DNA from: Geothrix sp.
GTDB lineage: Bacteria > Acidobacteriota > Holophagae > Holophagales > Holophagaceae
Direction: 5' to 3'
DNA: 64,000 nt
NCBI GenBank assembly: GCA_019449415.1
Contig: JAGRPP010000015.1
Location: 1 to 64,000, forward strand
Under the pieces are notes generated by a model. That model was not told the DNA's origin and did not search any database. It saw only the letters and a list, made by a program, of their open reading frames with translations. How positions within the stretch are numbered: the first letter of the stretch is position 1; each line of letters begins with the position of its first letter. Shown here piece by piece: positions 22,816 to 31,166 of the stretch. A program made the translations under genes and the position numbers.

Positions 22816-25455
22816 TCAAGGCCGGGGCGGCGGTGGTGGCGGTGGTGGTGGTGAGGGCCGGGTCCCAAACTGATTCGCCCGGTTGGCCTCGGGCAGGGCT
22901 TCGTTGGGGCGCTGCCAGGGATACGCCGTCCGCCAGTGGATCACGCGGTCCTTGTCCATCAACAGGGTGAAGGATTGGCGGCTGGTGCGCGCCGCGTTCT
23001 GGGGATCTCTGGATAGGGTCTCGAAATCGATCAGCCAACCCTCGATGACCGGGCCGATGGCCTGGATCGCACGCACCTTTTCGGCCTGCCTGGGCCAGTG
23101 TTCTGTGAAGGCACGGTTCCACCGCTCCATCCCCCGAACCTTCAGGCCCACAATGGTTGCGGTGGCGCCCCAGGCGGTCTTGTCCACGACCGCCTGGACG
23201 AGCGGACGGACTTCCTCTGGGGTGGGTTGGGAGCCGCTGTCCAGGGCCACTGGCCCTTCTGGCGGTTTGGTCATAGCGGGAGGAGCGGACTGGGATTCCG
23301 GTGAAGGCGTGGCGGCGGGGGCCCAGGGTTCGGTGGTCAGTAGAATCGCGATCTTCCCATCGCCCGGGTAGCCGGATTTCGCGGATACGACGAAGTAGAC
23401 GGTCGTGGATGTGTCACTGGTGTTGAGGAAAGAGGCCTCCGGGGTTCCTAGACCATGGTGGCTGCCTTCTAACGGGGTACCCCACTTGTTGAGGGCCCGG
23501 ACCTGTAAGTAGGCCATGCTCGACTCGCTCCGGAGGGTGGCCCTGGCCAGGGACCGGCCGGGCACCAGCACCGCATAGCCCTTCGTTGACCATCTGGGCG
23601 ATGCGTCCGTAATGAGGACTGGGCATGGGGGTGCCTGGAGGGTCTGGACTCTCATTCCCGGCAGGATGGGCAGGCTCTTCACATCGACCGTCGGAATGGC
23701 GATGGGCGCGGGGTGAACCTCGGTGGGCGCGGGATAGAAGGTTCGGGCCGCGGCTGCTCGGGGGGTGAACGCAGCCGCCACATGGACGCGGATCTTTCCA
23801 TCGCCCGGATACCCCTTGGTGGTCCGGACGAAGAAGATGACGGAGACGGGCTGTTCGGAATCGTTGGCGAACGAGGCCCAGGGCACGCCCATGGAACCCT
23901 TCATGCCCCGCAGTGGGTTCCCCCACTTGTCGGCCACGCCCACCCGGAAATAGGCTTCTCCCGATTCGCAGGTGATGCGGAGCGAGACGGTGGTGTGGCC
24001 GGGGACATCGACGGCGTAGCCTTTGTTGGGCCAGGTGAGCAGCTCATCCACGATGACCGCCGGATACTGGGGGACCTTGAGGGTCCGGATGGCAAGGCCC
24101 GGGACGATGTCGAGATCCTTGGCCTGGAAGACCGGGATCGAGGCTGGGGGAAGGGGGGGAACGGTCTCTGGAGCGGAGCCCTGGACCGGCGTGGGTTGGG
24201 GATGCGCCGTCGTGGCGGGCGGAGCGGGCGCTGAGATGGATGTTGAGGCAGGCGCAGGCGTGGGCGTCGCCACCGGCCCGGGAACGGTGGGAAGGGGTGT
24301 GGCCTCCTGGCTTGGAACCAGGTCGAGCCTGGGGAGGGGGCCGAGGGCGGAACCCTCGACCCGTTCGGGCGGAGTGGGCCGATCTTCGAGGGCCGAGACG
24401 GTTTCCTCGGATCGGGGCTTGGCCTCGGATCTTTCGGCCTGGGCGGGCAGGGTGCCCACCAGGGCAAGGATGGCCACGAAGGCGAGGCTCGGGGTGGCAA
24501 AGCGGAGCTGGGGTGGGTCGGCCAGCAGCAGGCGGCGCAGGCGTTCCATGAGGTTGCCTCCTCTGGCGCGGAGCGCCAGGGACGGGGGCCGGTCGCGGCA
24601 TTCATCGAGGCGGCTCAGGGTTTCGGCGTAGAAGACGGCGTCTCCGCAGGCCAAGACGGCGGCATCGTCACAGCAGTGCTCCCGTTCGGTCCGGATCCGG
24701 CGGGAGATCCACCACACGGCGGGATGGAAGAAGAAGAGCACCTCGATCACGCACTGGAGGCCGTTGACGAGGCCATCCAGGCGCTTGATGTGGGCGAGTT
24801 CGTGGGCCAGCACCGCCTCGGCGGCCAGGGGATCGAGGTTCGCGAAGAAGCCCAGGGGCAGGAGGACCACGGGACGGAGCAGCCCCATGCACATGGGCGT
24901 GATCACGCGGGCCGATTCGAGGAAGCGCACCGCGCGGCGCAGGCCTGCGCTGCGGACCAGGCGCTCCAGCCACTCGGGCTCGGTCACGGGCGTGGCCGCG
25001 GCCTTCAGGCGGCGCAGCCAGAGCCACCCCCCTGCGGCTCGCAGGCTGAGGCTGAGGACGCCGGCGACCCAGACGGCCAGGATCCAGGGCAGGTACGGTT
25101 GCAGGCGAGCTCGCCAGGGAAGGGTGGCCCTCGGGGCGGCGGCTTCCGGCAGGGCGATGGGCCCGGTCAGGATGTCCGGCACTCCAGGGGCGACGGTGGC
25201 GGGATTCATGGGCTGATCCGCGGCCTGACCCACGACCTGGAGGGGCGGGGCCAGCAGTCCGTAGGTGAGGATCGCGCTTCCGAGACAAGCCAGCAGGAAG
25301 GCGCACCCCACCAGGTAGCGGAGCTGCGGGCGCTGGCGACGGAAGAGCGCGAAGGCCGCCCAGGCCGCCAGGCCCAGCAGAGCACCCTGCCAGAGGAAGT
25401 GGAGCAGGGTCCAGGCCAGGCGCTGGGCCGCGGGGGATTCAAGCAGGGGGATCAT
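22816..25455 (-). CDS. BlaR1/MecR1-like M56 metallopeptidase sensor with duplicated C-terminal domain
   Basis: An 879-residue membrane protease-sensor paired with a BlaI-like repressor. Four transmembrane segments lie in the first 340 residues. The zinc site HELAH is at 218-222, with HPAVWW near 244-249 and EREHCCDDA at 257-265. A fourth segment near 318-336 precedes a Pro/Thr-rich linker. Two homologous blocks of about 115 residues follow, each with KGYAV-x-VPG, KWG-x-PL-x-G and GYPGDGKI. No penicillin-binding domain is seen, so the signal is unlikely to be a beta-lactam. The end (about 760-879) is unassigned and finishes in a run of nine prolines. It overlaps blaI by ATGA. Confidence 0.88.
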   Translation of the reverse strand: MIPLLESPAAQRLAWTLLHFLWQGALLGLAAWAAFALFRRQRPQLRYLVGCAFLLACLGSAILTYGLLAPPLQVVGQAADQPMNPATVAPGVPDILTGPIALPEAAAPRATLPWRARLQPYLPWILAVWVAGVLSLSLRAAGGWLWLRRLKAAATPVTEPEWLERLVRSAGLRRAVRFLESARVITPMCMGLLRPVVLLPLGFFANLDPLAAEAVLAHELAHIKRLDGLVNGLQCVIEVLFFFHPAVWWISRRIRTEREHCCDDAAVLACGDAVFYAETLSRLDECRDRPPSLALRARGGNLMERLRRLLLADPPQLRFATPSLAFVAILALVGTLPAQAERSEAKPRSEETVSALEDRPTPPERVEGSALGPLPRLDLVPSQEATPLPTVPGPVATPTPAPASTSISAPAPPATTAHPQPTPVQGSAPETVPPLPPASIPVFQAKDLDIVPGLAIRTLKVPQYPAVIVDELLTWPNKGYAVDVPGHTTVSLRITCESGEAYFRVGVADKWGNPLRGMKGSMGVPWASFANDSEQPVSVIFFVRTTKGYPGDGKIRVHVAAAFTPRAAAARTFYPAPTEVHPAPIAIPTVDVKSLPILPGMRVQTLQAPPCPVLITDASPRWSTKGYAVLVPGRSLARATLRSESSMAYLQVRALNKWGTPLEGSHHGLGTPEASFLNTSDTSTTVYFVVSAKSGYPGDGKIAILLTTEPWAPAATPSPESQSAPPAMTKPPEGPVALDSGSQPTPEEVRPLVQAVVDKTAWGATATIVGLKVRGMERWNRAFTEHWPRQAEKVRAIQAIGPVIEGWLIDFETLSRDPQNAARTSRQSFTLLMDKDRVIHWRTAYPWQRPNEALPEANRANQFGTRPSPPPPPPPPPRP

Positions 25456-25838
25456 GGCCGCTTCTCCTTGGCCTTGGCCAGCAGCTGGGCGATCTCCTCG
25501 CGCTCGCTGGAGCCCAGCTTGCGACTCGACAGGGTGGTGGCGAGCAGGTCCAGGGCGCTGCCTCCGAAGGCCCGCTCCAGCAGGTCGTCCACCAGGTGCT
25601 TCAGGGTGTGCTCCCGGGCCTGGGAGGGCCGGTAGATGTGGGAGCGACCCGATTCATCCCGGAGCAGCAGGCCCTTGTCCACCATGGTCTGCATCATCTT
25701 CAGCACGGCCGTGTAGGCCAGGTCGCGGTCCGAGGCGAGCACCTCATGGACCTGGCGCACCGTGGCGGGGCCGAGGTCCCAGAGGGCGCGGAGGATGGAG
25801 AGTTCCACATCCGTGGGGCGGTTCAGGGGGTGGCGCAT
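25452..25838 (-). CDS. BlaI/MecI/CopY-type transcriptional repressor
   Basis: A 128-residue winged-helix repressor. LNRPTDVELSILRALWDLGP (about 5-24) and TVRQVHEVLASDRDLAYTAVLKMMQTMVDKGLL (in two helices, about 26-58) form the DNA-binding domain. The C-terminal helices mediate dimerisation. In characterised systems the M56 partner relieves repression by triggering cleavage of the repressor; the usual cleavage region lies near residue 100 (here ATTLSSRKLGS). The stop overlaps the M56 start in ATGA, so stoichiometry is coupled. It probably represses its own operon through the site at 25855-25884. Wider targets are not visible. Confidence 0.9.
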   Translation of the reverse strand: MRHPLNRPTDVELSILRALWDLGPATVRQVHEVLASDRDLAYTAVLKMMQTMVDKGLLLRDESGRSHIYRPSQAREHTLKHLVDDLLERAFGGSALDLLATTLSSRKLGSSEREEIAQLLAKAKEKRP

Positions 25839-25854
25839 GGGGGGTTCCTGGGGT

Positions 25855-25884
25855 TACACCAGAAAGTCTACGAATGAAAGTGTA
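25855..25884 (-). promoter_or_regulatory. Candidate BlaI-type operator
   Basis: TACAC at 25855-25859 and GTGTA at 25880-25884 form an inverted pair 17-42 bases upstream of the repressor start. On the coding strand the sequences ACACTTTC and AGACTTTC also repeat 14 bases apart. BlaI-family operators contain TACA/TGTA dyads, so this is a reasonable self-regulation site. The stretch is AT-richer than its surroundings. Confidence 0.35.
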
Positions 25885-26062
25885 TCTGTCAAGGCGGCCC
25901 GTTCTTTTTTTTGACCGGCCGGGGCGGGCAGTGCCCTCTGCGGCTTCGGGCGGCTCTCCTCTCAGGGGACCTTCAGCGGAGCGCCATTTGAGCCGACCCG
26001 GCGGAGATCCCTCCTCGGAGAACGCCCGTCCCCGCGCTACAATGACCGGTTCGGGAGTCTCC

Positions 26063-27688
26063 ATGCTTGCAGTGCAGAATGTCACCATGCGCTACGGCGC
26101 GAAGATCCTGTTCGAGGATGTCACCACGACCTTCAACCCGGGGCGGCGCTACGGCTTGACCGGACCCAACGGGGCGGGCAAGTCCACCTTCATGAAGATC
26201 CTCGCGGGCGAACTGGAGCAGCAGACCGGGAATGTGATCCGCCCCCGCAAGATGGGCATCCTGCGCCAGGACCAGTTCGCCTTCGACCAGTTCCGGGTCA
26301 TCGATACGGTGATCATGGGCAATGCGGGTCTCTGGAAGGCGCTGCAGGAGCGGGACGCCATCTACGAGAAGGCTGAGATGACGGACGAGGACGGCATGCG
26401 CGTGGCCGAACTCGAGGGGGTGGTGGCTGACGAGGATGGCTACACGGCCGAGGCCGATGCGGCCGTGCTGCTGGATGGCCTGGGTATCCCCGAGTCCCTG
26501 CACGAGCGCAAGATGGGCGAGCTGCAGGGCGGCCAGAAGGTGCGCGTGCTGCTGTCCCAGGCCCTCTTCGGCAACCCCGAGGCCCTGCTGCTGGACGAGC
26601 CCACCAACCACCTGGACCTCGACTCCATCCACTGGCTGGAGGAATTCCTGGACCGCTACAAAGGCACGGTGGTGGTGATTTCCCACGACCGGCACTTCCT
26701 GAACAATGTCTGCACCCACATCGCTGACATCGACTATCAGACGATCATCCAGTACACGGGCGGCTACGACGACATGGTCATGGCCAAGATCCAGGTGCGC
26801 TCGCGCATCGAATCGGACAACGCCCAGCGCGAGAAGAAGATCGCCCAGCTGAACGAGTTCATCCAGCGCTTCGCCGCGGGCACCCGCAGCAGCCAGGTGA
26901 ACAGCCGACGCAAGGAGGTGGAACGCCTCCAGCCCAGCGACCTGGCCCGCAGCAACATCCAGCGTCCCTTCATCAAGTTCAACCTCGGCAAGCCCGGTGG
27001 CCGCTATGCGCTGGAGTTCGAGGGCGTGAAGAAGGGCTACGACACCAGCAAGGATGGGACGGGAGGCCGTCACGAAGTGATCAAGGGCTTCTCGGCCATG
27101 GTACAGCGCGGCGAAAAAGTGGCCGTCATGGGCCGCAACGGCATCGGCAAGACCACGCTGCTGAACGCCCTGTTGGCCAACGCTCCCCAGGTGACGGAGC
27201 TTGGGCTGAAGCTGGACGGCGGGGAGGTGAAGTGGGGTCACGAGGCCAATGTGGGCTACTTCTCCCAGGACTTCGCCGAGAGCATCCCCAAGGGCTACGA
27301 GCTCGTCACCTGGCTGCACCAGTTCGATCCCGAGGCCACCAAGGAGCAGATCCGCGGCGTCATGGGCCAGATGCTCTTCCGGGGCGAGGAAGGCAACAAG
27401 ATGACGGATGTCCTCAGCGGCGGTGAGTCCTGCCGGCTGCTGTTCTGCAAGCTCATGCTGCAGAAACCCAACATCCTGGTGCTGGACGAACCCACCAACC
27501 ACCTGGACCTGGAAGCGGTCATCGCCCTGAACGACGCCCTGCAGCGCTACGAGGGCACGATCCTCTTCGTGACCCACGACGAGGACATCATCGACGAGGT
27601 GGCCACCCGCATCTGGCACCTCACCGACGACGGCATCGAGGATTTCCAGGGGACTTACGCGGAGTACGGCGCGCCGACGGGCCACTGA
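26063..27688 (+). CDS. ABC-F family ATPase, YbiT-like
   Basis: A 541-residue soluble protein with two ABC ATPase domains and no membrane part. These ABC-F proteins act on ribosomes. Domain 1 has Walker A GPNGAGKST (about 34-42), signature LQGGQ, and LLLDEPTNHLD. Domain 2 has GRNGIGKTT, signature LSGGES and VLDEPTNHLDLE. The linker between them (about 235-300, IESDNAQREKKIAQLNEFI then RRKEVERLQPSDLARS) is the P-site tRNA interaction motif. Overall it resembles YbiT more than EttA or Uup. The start at 26063 follows GGGAG and begins MLAVQNVTMRYG as in the family; the frame stays open far upstream but that part is not protein-like. Confidence 0.88.
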   Translation: MLAVQNVTMRYGAKILFEDVTTTFNPGRRYGLTGPNGAGKSTFMKILAGELEQQTGNVIRPRKMGILRQDQFAFDQFRVIDTVIMGNAGLWKALQERDAIYEKAEMTDEDGMRVAELEGVVADEDGYTAEADAAVLLDGLGIPESLHERKMGELQGGQKVRVLLSQALFGNPEALLLDEPTNHLDLDSIHWLEEFLDRYKGTVVVISHDRHFLNNVCTHIADIDYQTIIQYTGGYDDMVMAKIQVRSRIESDNAQREKKIAQLNEFIQRFAAGTRSSQVNSRRKEVERLQPSDLARSNIQRPFIKFNLGKPGGRYALEFEGVKKGYDTSKDGTGGRHEVIKGFSAMVQRGEKVAVMGRNGIGKTTLLNALLANAPQVTELGLKLDGGEVKWGHEANVGYFSQDFAESIPKGYELVTWLHQFDPEATKEQIRGVMGQMLFRGEEGNKMTDVLSGGESCRLLFCKLMLQKPNILVLDEPTNHLDLEAVIALNDALQRYEGTILFVTHDEDIIDEVATRIWHLTDDGIEDFQGTYAEYGAPTGH

Positions 27689-27772
27689 ACCATCTGGAAC
27701 CCAGGCCATGGAGGACCCCTCGCCCCCAAGGGGGGCCGGGTTCTCCGTAAGTGTCTGCGTCCTGGTTGTTTG

Positions 27773-27808
27773 GGGCAATCTTGCCCAACGAGAAGATGTG
27801 TCTATACT
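27773..27808 (+). promoter_or_regulatory. Promoter with overlapping palindrome upstream of the hybrid kinase
   Basis: TTGCCC (27781-27786) and TATACT (27803-27808) with a 16-base spacer make a plausible housekeeping-sigma promoter. The -35 box is the right arm of a perfect inverted repeat GGGCAA-TC-TTGCCC (27773-27786), a position where a bound repressor would block polymerase. A GC-rich hairpin-like stretch just upstream (about 27716-27738) may end the ABC-F transcript. Confidence 0.5.
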
Positions 27809-27852
27809 GAGTCTCGTTAAGCTTGGTTCCTGATCTGGAAAGAGGGCCGCTC

Positions 27853-29463
27853 GTGACGCTTCGGCAGGGAACGAAGGGAACACCCCCGGAGGAGCCCAAT
27901 GGCTCGGTTGGCCCAGCGCGGGCATCCACGCGCCTGGCCCGGCTTCTCCGGGAGCTGGAGGACTTCAAGCGGGCCCTTGACGAGCACGCCATCGTGGCCG
28001 TGACCGACGCACGGGGGCGGATCTCCTATGTGAATGAGAAGTTCTGCGCCATCTCGCAGTACTCCCGGGAGGAACTGCTCGGTCAGGATCACCGGATCAT
28101 CAACTCGGGCCACCACCCCAAGGTGTTCATGGCGCAACTCTGGAAGACGATCCTGGCGGGCCGTGTCTGGAAGGGGGAGATCAAGAACCGCGCGAAGGAT
28201 GGGAGCTACTACTGGGTGGATACCACCATCGTCCCCTTCCTGGGGGAGGACGGGAAGCCCGTGCAGTTCGTGGCCATCCGGGCGGACATCACCCAGCGCA
28301 AGGAGGCCGAGGATGCCCTGCGCCAGTCCCAGAAACTGGAGAGCCTCGGGGTCTTGTCCGGAGGTATCGCCCACGATTTCAACAACCTGCTCACCACCAT
28401 CCTGGGCAACGCCAACCTGGGGGCCATGCGGCTTCCGCCAGAGAGCCCGGCCTTGCCCTACCTGCAACAGATCGAGCAGGCCACGCTGAGGGCTGCCGAC
28501 CTGACGCGGCAGCTGCTCGCCTACGCCGGGAAGGGCCGCCTGCAGGTCATCGAGGTGGACCTGAACCGCCTGGTGGTGGAAATGACTCAGCTCCTCACGG
28601 TCTCCATCTCCAAGAAGGCGGTGGTGCGGTACGACCTTTCCCCCGGCCTGCCGGTCATCTCCGCGGATCCCTCGCAGATGCAGCAGCTCGTCATGAACCT
28701 CGTCACCAATGCCTCGGAGGCCATCGGAGACGAGGTCAGTGGGCTCATCACCCTGAGAACCGGCCTCCAGACGATTGATGACGCATACAGCGGCGGTCTG
28801 CTGCCCGCCCTGCCTCTGCCCGCCGGGAGCTATGTGACTCTGGAGGTGAGCGACACGGGTTGTGGCATGGCGCCGGAAGTGCGGGATCGGATCTTCGATC
28901 CCTTCTTCACCACCAAATTCACTGGGCGCGGATTAGGTCTGTCCGCCATGCTGGGCATCCTCCGAAGCCACCATGGCAGCCTCAAGGTCTACAGCGAGCT
29001 GGGGCGGGGCTCGGTCTTCAAGCTTTTCCTCCCCGCCCACGCTCTTGGCGCGGAAGCCCATCCCCCACGGCAGCTCGAGGCCGAGTGGCAGGGACACGGG
29101 GTCCTGTTGTTGGTGGATGACGAACCCGGCGCTCGGGGTGTCGCCAGGGGACTGGCGGAAAACATGGGGTTCCAGGTGCTGGAGGCGGCGGACGGCCAGG
29201 AGGCCGTGGCCTTGTTCGAATTGCGGCACGGGGAGATATCTGCGGTCCTGATGGACCTGACCATGCCCCACATGGATGGCCGCCAGGCCTTCCTCCGCAT
29301 GCACGAGGTCGCCCCGGAGGTTCCCGTGGTGCTCACCAGCGGTTACAGCGAACAGGATGTCCTCGCCGATTTCCTGGGCCGGGGCCTGGCGGGGTTCCTT
29401 GCCAAGCCCTACCAGGGAAGCCAGTTTCTGGCGGTGCTGAGACAGGCTGTGGAAGGTTCTTAG
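27853..29463 (+). CDS. Hybrid histidine kinase (PAS-HisKA-HATPase-REC)
   Basis: A 536-residue cytoplasmic sensor kinase. A short N-terminal helix leads to a PAS domain (about 42-150, AVTDARGRISYVNEKFC) of the PAS/PAC type. The phosphorylated His lies in LSGGIAHDFNNLL (about 173-185), a HWE/NtrB-like H-box. The ATPase domain has NLVTNASEAIGD (N box), DTGCGMAPEV (G1) and GRGLGLSAMLGI (G2). A C-terminal receiver (about 415-530) carries LLVDDEP, Asp in AVLMDLTMPHMDG and a late KPY. There is no membrane segment and no output domain in the neighbourhood, so the phosphate may go to an unlinked protein. GTG at 27853 follows GAAAGAGG; a TTG 10 codons earlier is the alternative. Confidence 0.87.
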   Translation: MTLRQGTKGTPPEEPNGSVGPARASTRLARLLRELEDFKRALDEHAIVAVTDARGRISYVNEKFCAISQYSREELLGQDHRIINSGHHPKVFMAQLWKTILAGRVWKGEIKNRAKDGSYYWVDTTIVPFLGEDGKPVQFVAIRADITQRKEAEDALRQSQKLESLGVLSGGIAHDFNNLLTTILGNANLGAMRLPPESPALPYLQQIEQATLRAADLTRQLLAYAGKGRLQVIEVDLNRLVVEMTQLLTVSISKKAVVRYDLSPGLPVISADPSQMQQLVMNLVTNASEAIGDEVSGLITLRTGLQTIDDAYSGGLLPALPLPAGSYVTLEVSDTGCGMAPEVRDRIFDPFFTTKFTGRGLGLSAMLGILRSHHGSLKVYSELGRGSVFKLFLPAHALGAEAHPPRQLEAEWQGHGVLLLVDDEPGARGVARGLAENMGFQVLEAADGQEAVALFELRHGEISAVLMDLTMPHMDGRQAFLRMHEVAPEVPVVLTSGYSEQDVLADFLGRGLAGFLAKPYQGSQFLAVLRQAVEGS

Positions 29464-30197
29464 GTGGTGGATTTCAACAACAACCGCAGCACTTCCTCAG
29501 CGACCTTCAGCCCCACGATGCCGGGCATGTACGAGATGGTGCCCACGGGGCGGCGCTGCCTTCCCGGCCCGCGATGGGGCTCGATGTCGATGGGGTTGGC
29601 GGGGCGCTTGTTGTCGGCGGGCTCCAGGGAATAGACGCAGCGGATGCCCTGCGTGATGCCCACTTTCCGCAGCTCCTTGCGGACCCGCGCGGCCAGGGGG
29701 CAGAGGCGGGTCTCGCTGAGATCGCCCACGAGCAGCTGGCTGCTGTCCGTACGCCCTCCGGCCCCCATGGCCGTGATGATGGGGATGCCCTGCTCGTGGG
29801 CGGTGCGCATGAGCGCCACCTTGCAGGTCATGGAATCGATGGCGTCGACCATGACCTCGGGCCGGGGCGTGAGCAGGTCCGGGAGCGTGTCCGTGTGGAT
29901 GAAGGTCACCCGGGGTTCCACCGCGCAGTCAGGGTTGATGTCGCGCACGCGCGCCGCGGCGACCTCGGCCTTGGGCTGGCCGAGGGTGGACCGCAGGGCG
30001 AAGAGCTGGCGGTTGAGGTTGCTGGGGCCCACCACATCGTGATCCACCAGCCGCAGGTGGCCCACGCCCGCCCGGGCCAAGGCCTCCACCGCGAACGATC
30101 CCACGCCGCCTAGACCGAACACCGTCACGCGCGCTCCGCGCAGCCGCTCCAGCGCTGCCTCGCCAAGCAGCAGCTCGCTGCGGGAAAACCACCTCAT
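29460..30197 (-). CDS. tcdA: tRNA threonylcarbamoyladenosine dehydratase
   Basis: A 245-residue ThiF/E1-like enzyme of the TcdA (CsdL) group, which uses ATP to cyclise t6A37 in tRNA to ct6A. The Rossmann nucleotide site VTVFGLGGVGSFAVEALARAG occupies about 25-45, with the SNLNRQ adenylate motif near 58-63 and AIDSMTCKVALM near 118-129. LVGDLSETRLCPLA and GTISYMPGIVGLKVAEEV also match the group. The start at 30197 overlaps the tatD stop in ATGA. It meets the hybrid kinase gene tail to tail with overlapping stop codons (29460-29463). Confidence 0.88.
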   Translation of the reverse strand: MRWFSRSELLLGEAALERLRGARVTVFGLGGVGSFAVEALARAGVGHLRLVDHDVVGPSNLNRQLFALRSTLGQPKAEVAAARVRDINPDCAVEPRVTFIHTDTLPDLLTPRPEVMVDAIDSMTCKVALMRTAHEQGIPIITAMGAGGRTDSSQLLVGDLSETRLCPLAARVRKELRKVGITQGIRCVYSLEPADNKRPANPIDIEPHRGPGRQRRPVGTISYMPGIVGLKVAEEVLRLLLKSTT

Positions 30198-30907
30198 GCC
30201 ATCAACTCCTTGAAACACCGCTGCCCATTCTCCCAGGTCCGGGCGGCGAGGTCTTCGGCAGTCACCCCGCGCAGGCTGGCGGCCATCTCGATCACGCGGA
30301 CCAGATCCGCCGAACTGTCGGTCTCCAGGAGCAGGTGGCCGTCGTCCACAGCCCGAAGTGATTCCCGGACCTTCAGGCGGTCCGGGTTCAGGAGCGCGCC
30401 CGAGAAGGACAGAAACACGCCCATGGATTGGAGCGCGTCGGCGGTCTCGGGGCTGCCGCCATAGGCGTGGACGAGGGCCCCGGCCGGTGGCACGCCCTCC
30501 TCCCGCAGGAGGTCGAGGAGGGGGCCCCAGGCCCGCACCACATGGATCGCGACAGGGCGTCGGAGGGCATGCGCCAGGCGCAACTGGACGCGGAAGGCCG
30601 AGGCCTGGGCCGTCCAATCCTCATCCTTCCGGGCGAAATCCAAACCGCACTCCCCCACGCCCGCGCCGCTGGCGCGCAGCAGGGATTCCAGCCGGGAGGC
30701 CCAGTCCGGCGAGGCCTCGGCCACCTGCCACGGGTGCAGGCCCAGCATGGGGAGGACCTGGCCGTCGGAGGCGGCATGGGCGAGGACGGCCTCCCAGTCG
30801 GCTTCGCAGGTGCCGCAGACGACCCGGCAGTGCCGGTGGCCCGGCTCCGCCGAAGGCGGTGCTTCGGCCGTCGGGAGGTGGCTATGGGCGTCGAAGAGGG
30901 CGTGCAT
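30194..30907 (-). CDS. TatD family metal-dependent hydrolase
   Basis: A 237-residue TIM-barrel hydrolase of the TatD group (3'-5' exonuclease/DNase type). FDAHSHL at residues 5-11 gives the first metal His pair, GECGLDF near 106-112 the conserved Glu, IHVVRAW near 139-145 and LVHAYGGS near 163-170 further His ligands, and LETDSS near 199-204 the catalytic Asp. It is a little shorter than E. coli TatD, and the early metal-site H-x-H is conserved. Substrate may be DNA or another phosphoester. ATGA overlap with tcdA makes a two-gene operon. No twin-arginine genes are near. Confidence 0.83.
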   Translation of the reverse strand: MHALFDAHSHLPTAEAPPSAEPGHRHCRVVCGTCEADWEAVLAHAASDGQVLPMLGLHPWQVAEASPDWASRLESLLRASGAGVGECGLDFARKDEDWTAQASAFRVQLRLAHALRRPVAIHVVRAWGPLLDLLREEGVPPAGALVHAYGGSPETADALQSMGVFLSFSGALLNPDRLKVRESLRAVDDGHLLLETDSSADLVRVIEMAASLRGVTAEDLAARTWENGQRCFKELMA

Positions 30908-31050
30908 GGGGACCAGGCAGGACCAGGGGACCAGGATCCCCCATTCCCGGGGGAAACCCAGGATAAACGGGGCCACGCCTTTCAGACGAGGCGGGCGGGC
31001 GCGCTCGAGGGGGAAAGACCGGCCCCGGATGTGCGAAACTGGAGGCTCCG

Positions 31051-31127
31051 GGTCCCGTAGCTCAGCTGGATAGAGCAGCTCCCTCCTAAGGAGCAGGTCG
31101 TGCGTTCGAATCGCATCGGGGCCACCA
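31051..31127 (+). tRNA. tRNA-Arg (anticodon CCT)
   Basis: All four arms fold: acceptor GGTCCCG with CGGGGCC (one G-T pair), D arm GCTC/GAGC, anticodon stem GCTCC/GGAGC around loop CTCCTAA (anticodon CCT at 31085-31087, reading AGG), and a T arm with GTTCGAATC in the loop region. The discriminator A is followed by an encoded CCA at 31125-31127. It is on the plus strand between two leftward genes. A perfect hairpin CCATCCGC-CTCA-GCGGATGG at 31158-31177 lies after it and could help end the transcript. Confidence 0.97.
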
Positions 31128-31166
31128 CTCCATCCGCTCGTCCTATTCGCTGTCCATCCATCCGCC

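Noticed and set aside
22816..25455. Reading the M56 protein as a beta-lactam resistance sensor (BlaR1)
   Set aside because: No penicillin-binding domain or S-x-x-K motif appears after the protease part and no beta-lactamase gene is adjacent.
27716..27738. GC-rich hairpin-like run (CCCCTCGCCCCCAAGGGGGG) after the ABC-F gene as terminator
   Set aside because: The pairing is imperfect, the loop is only two bases and no T-tract follows, so I mention it but do not call it a terminator.
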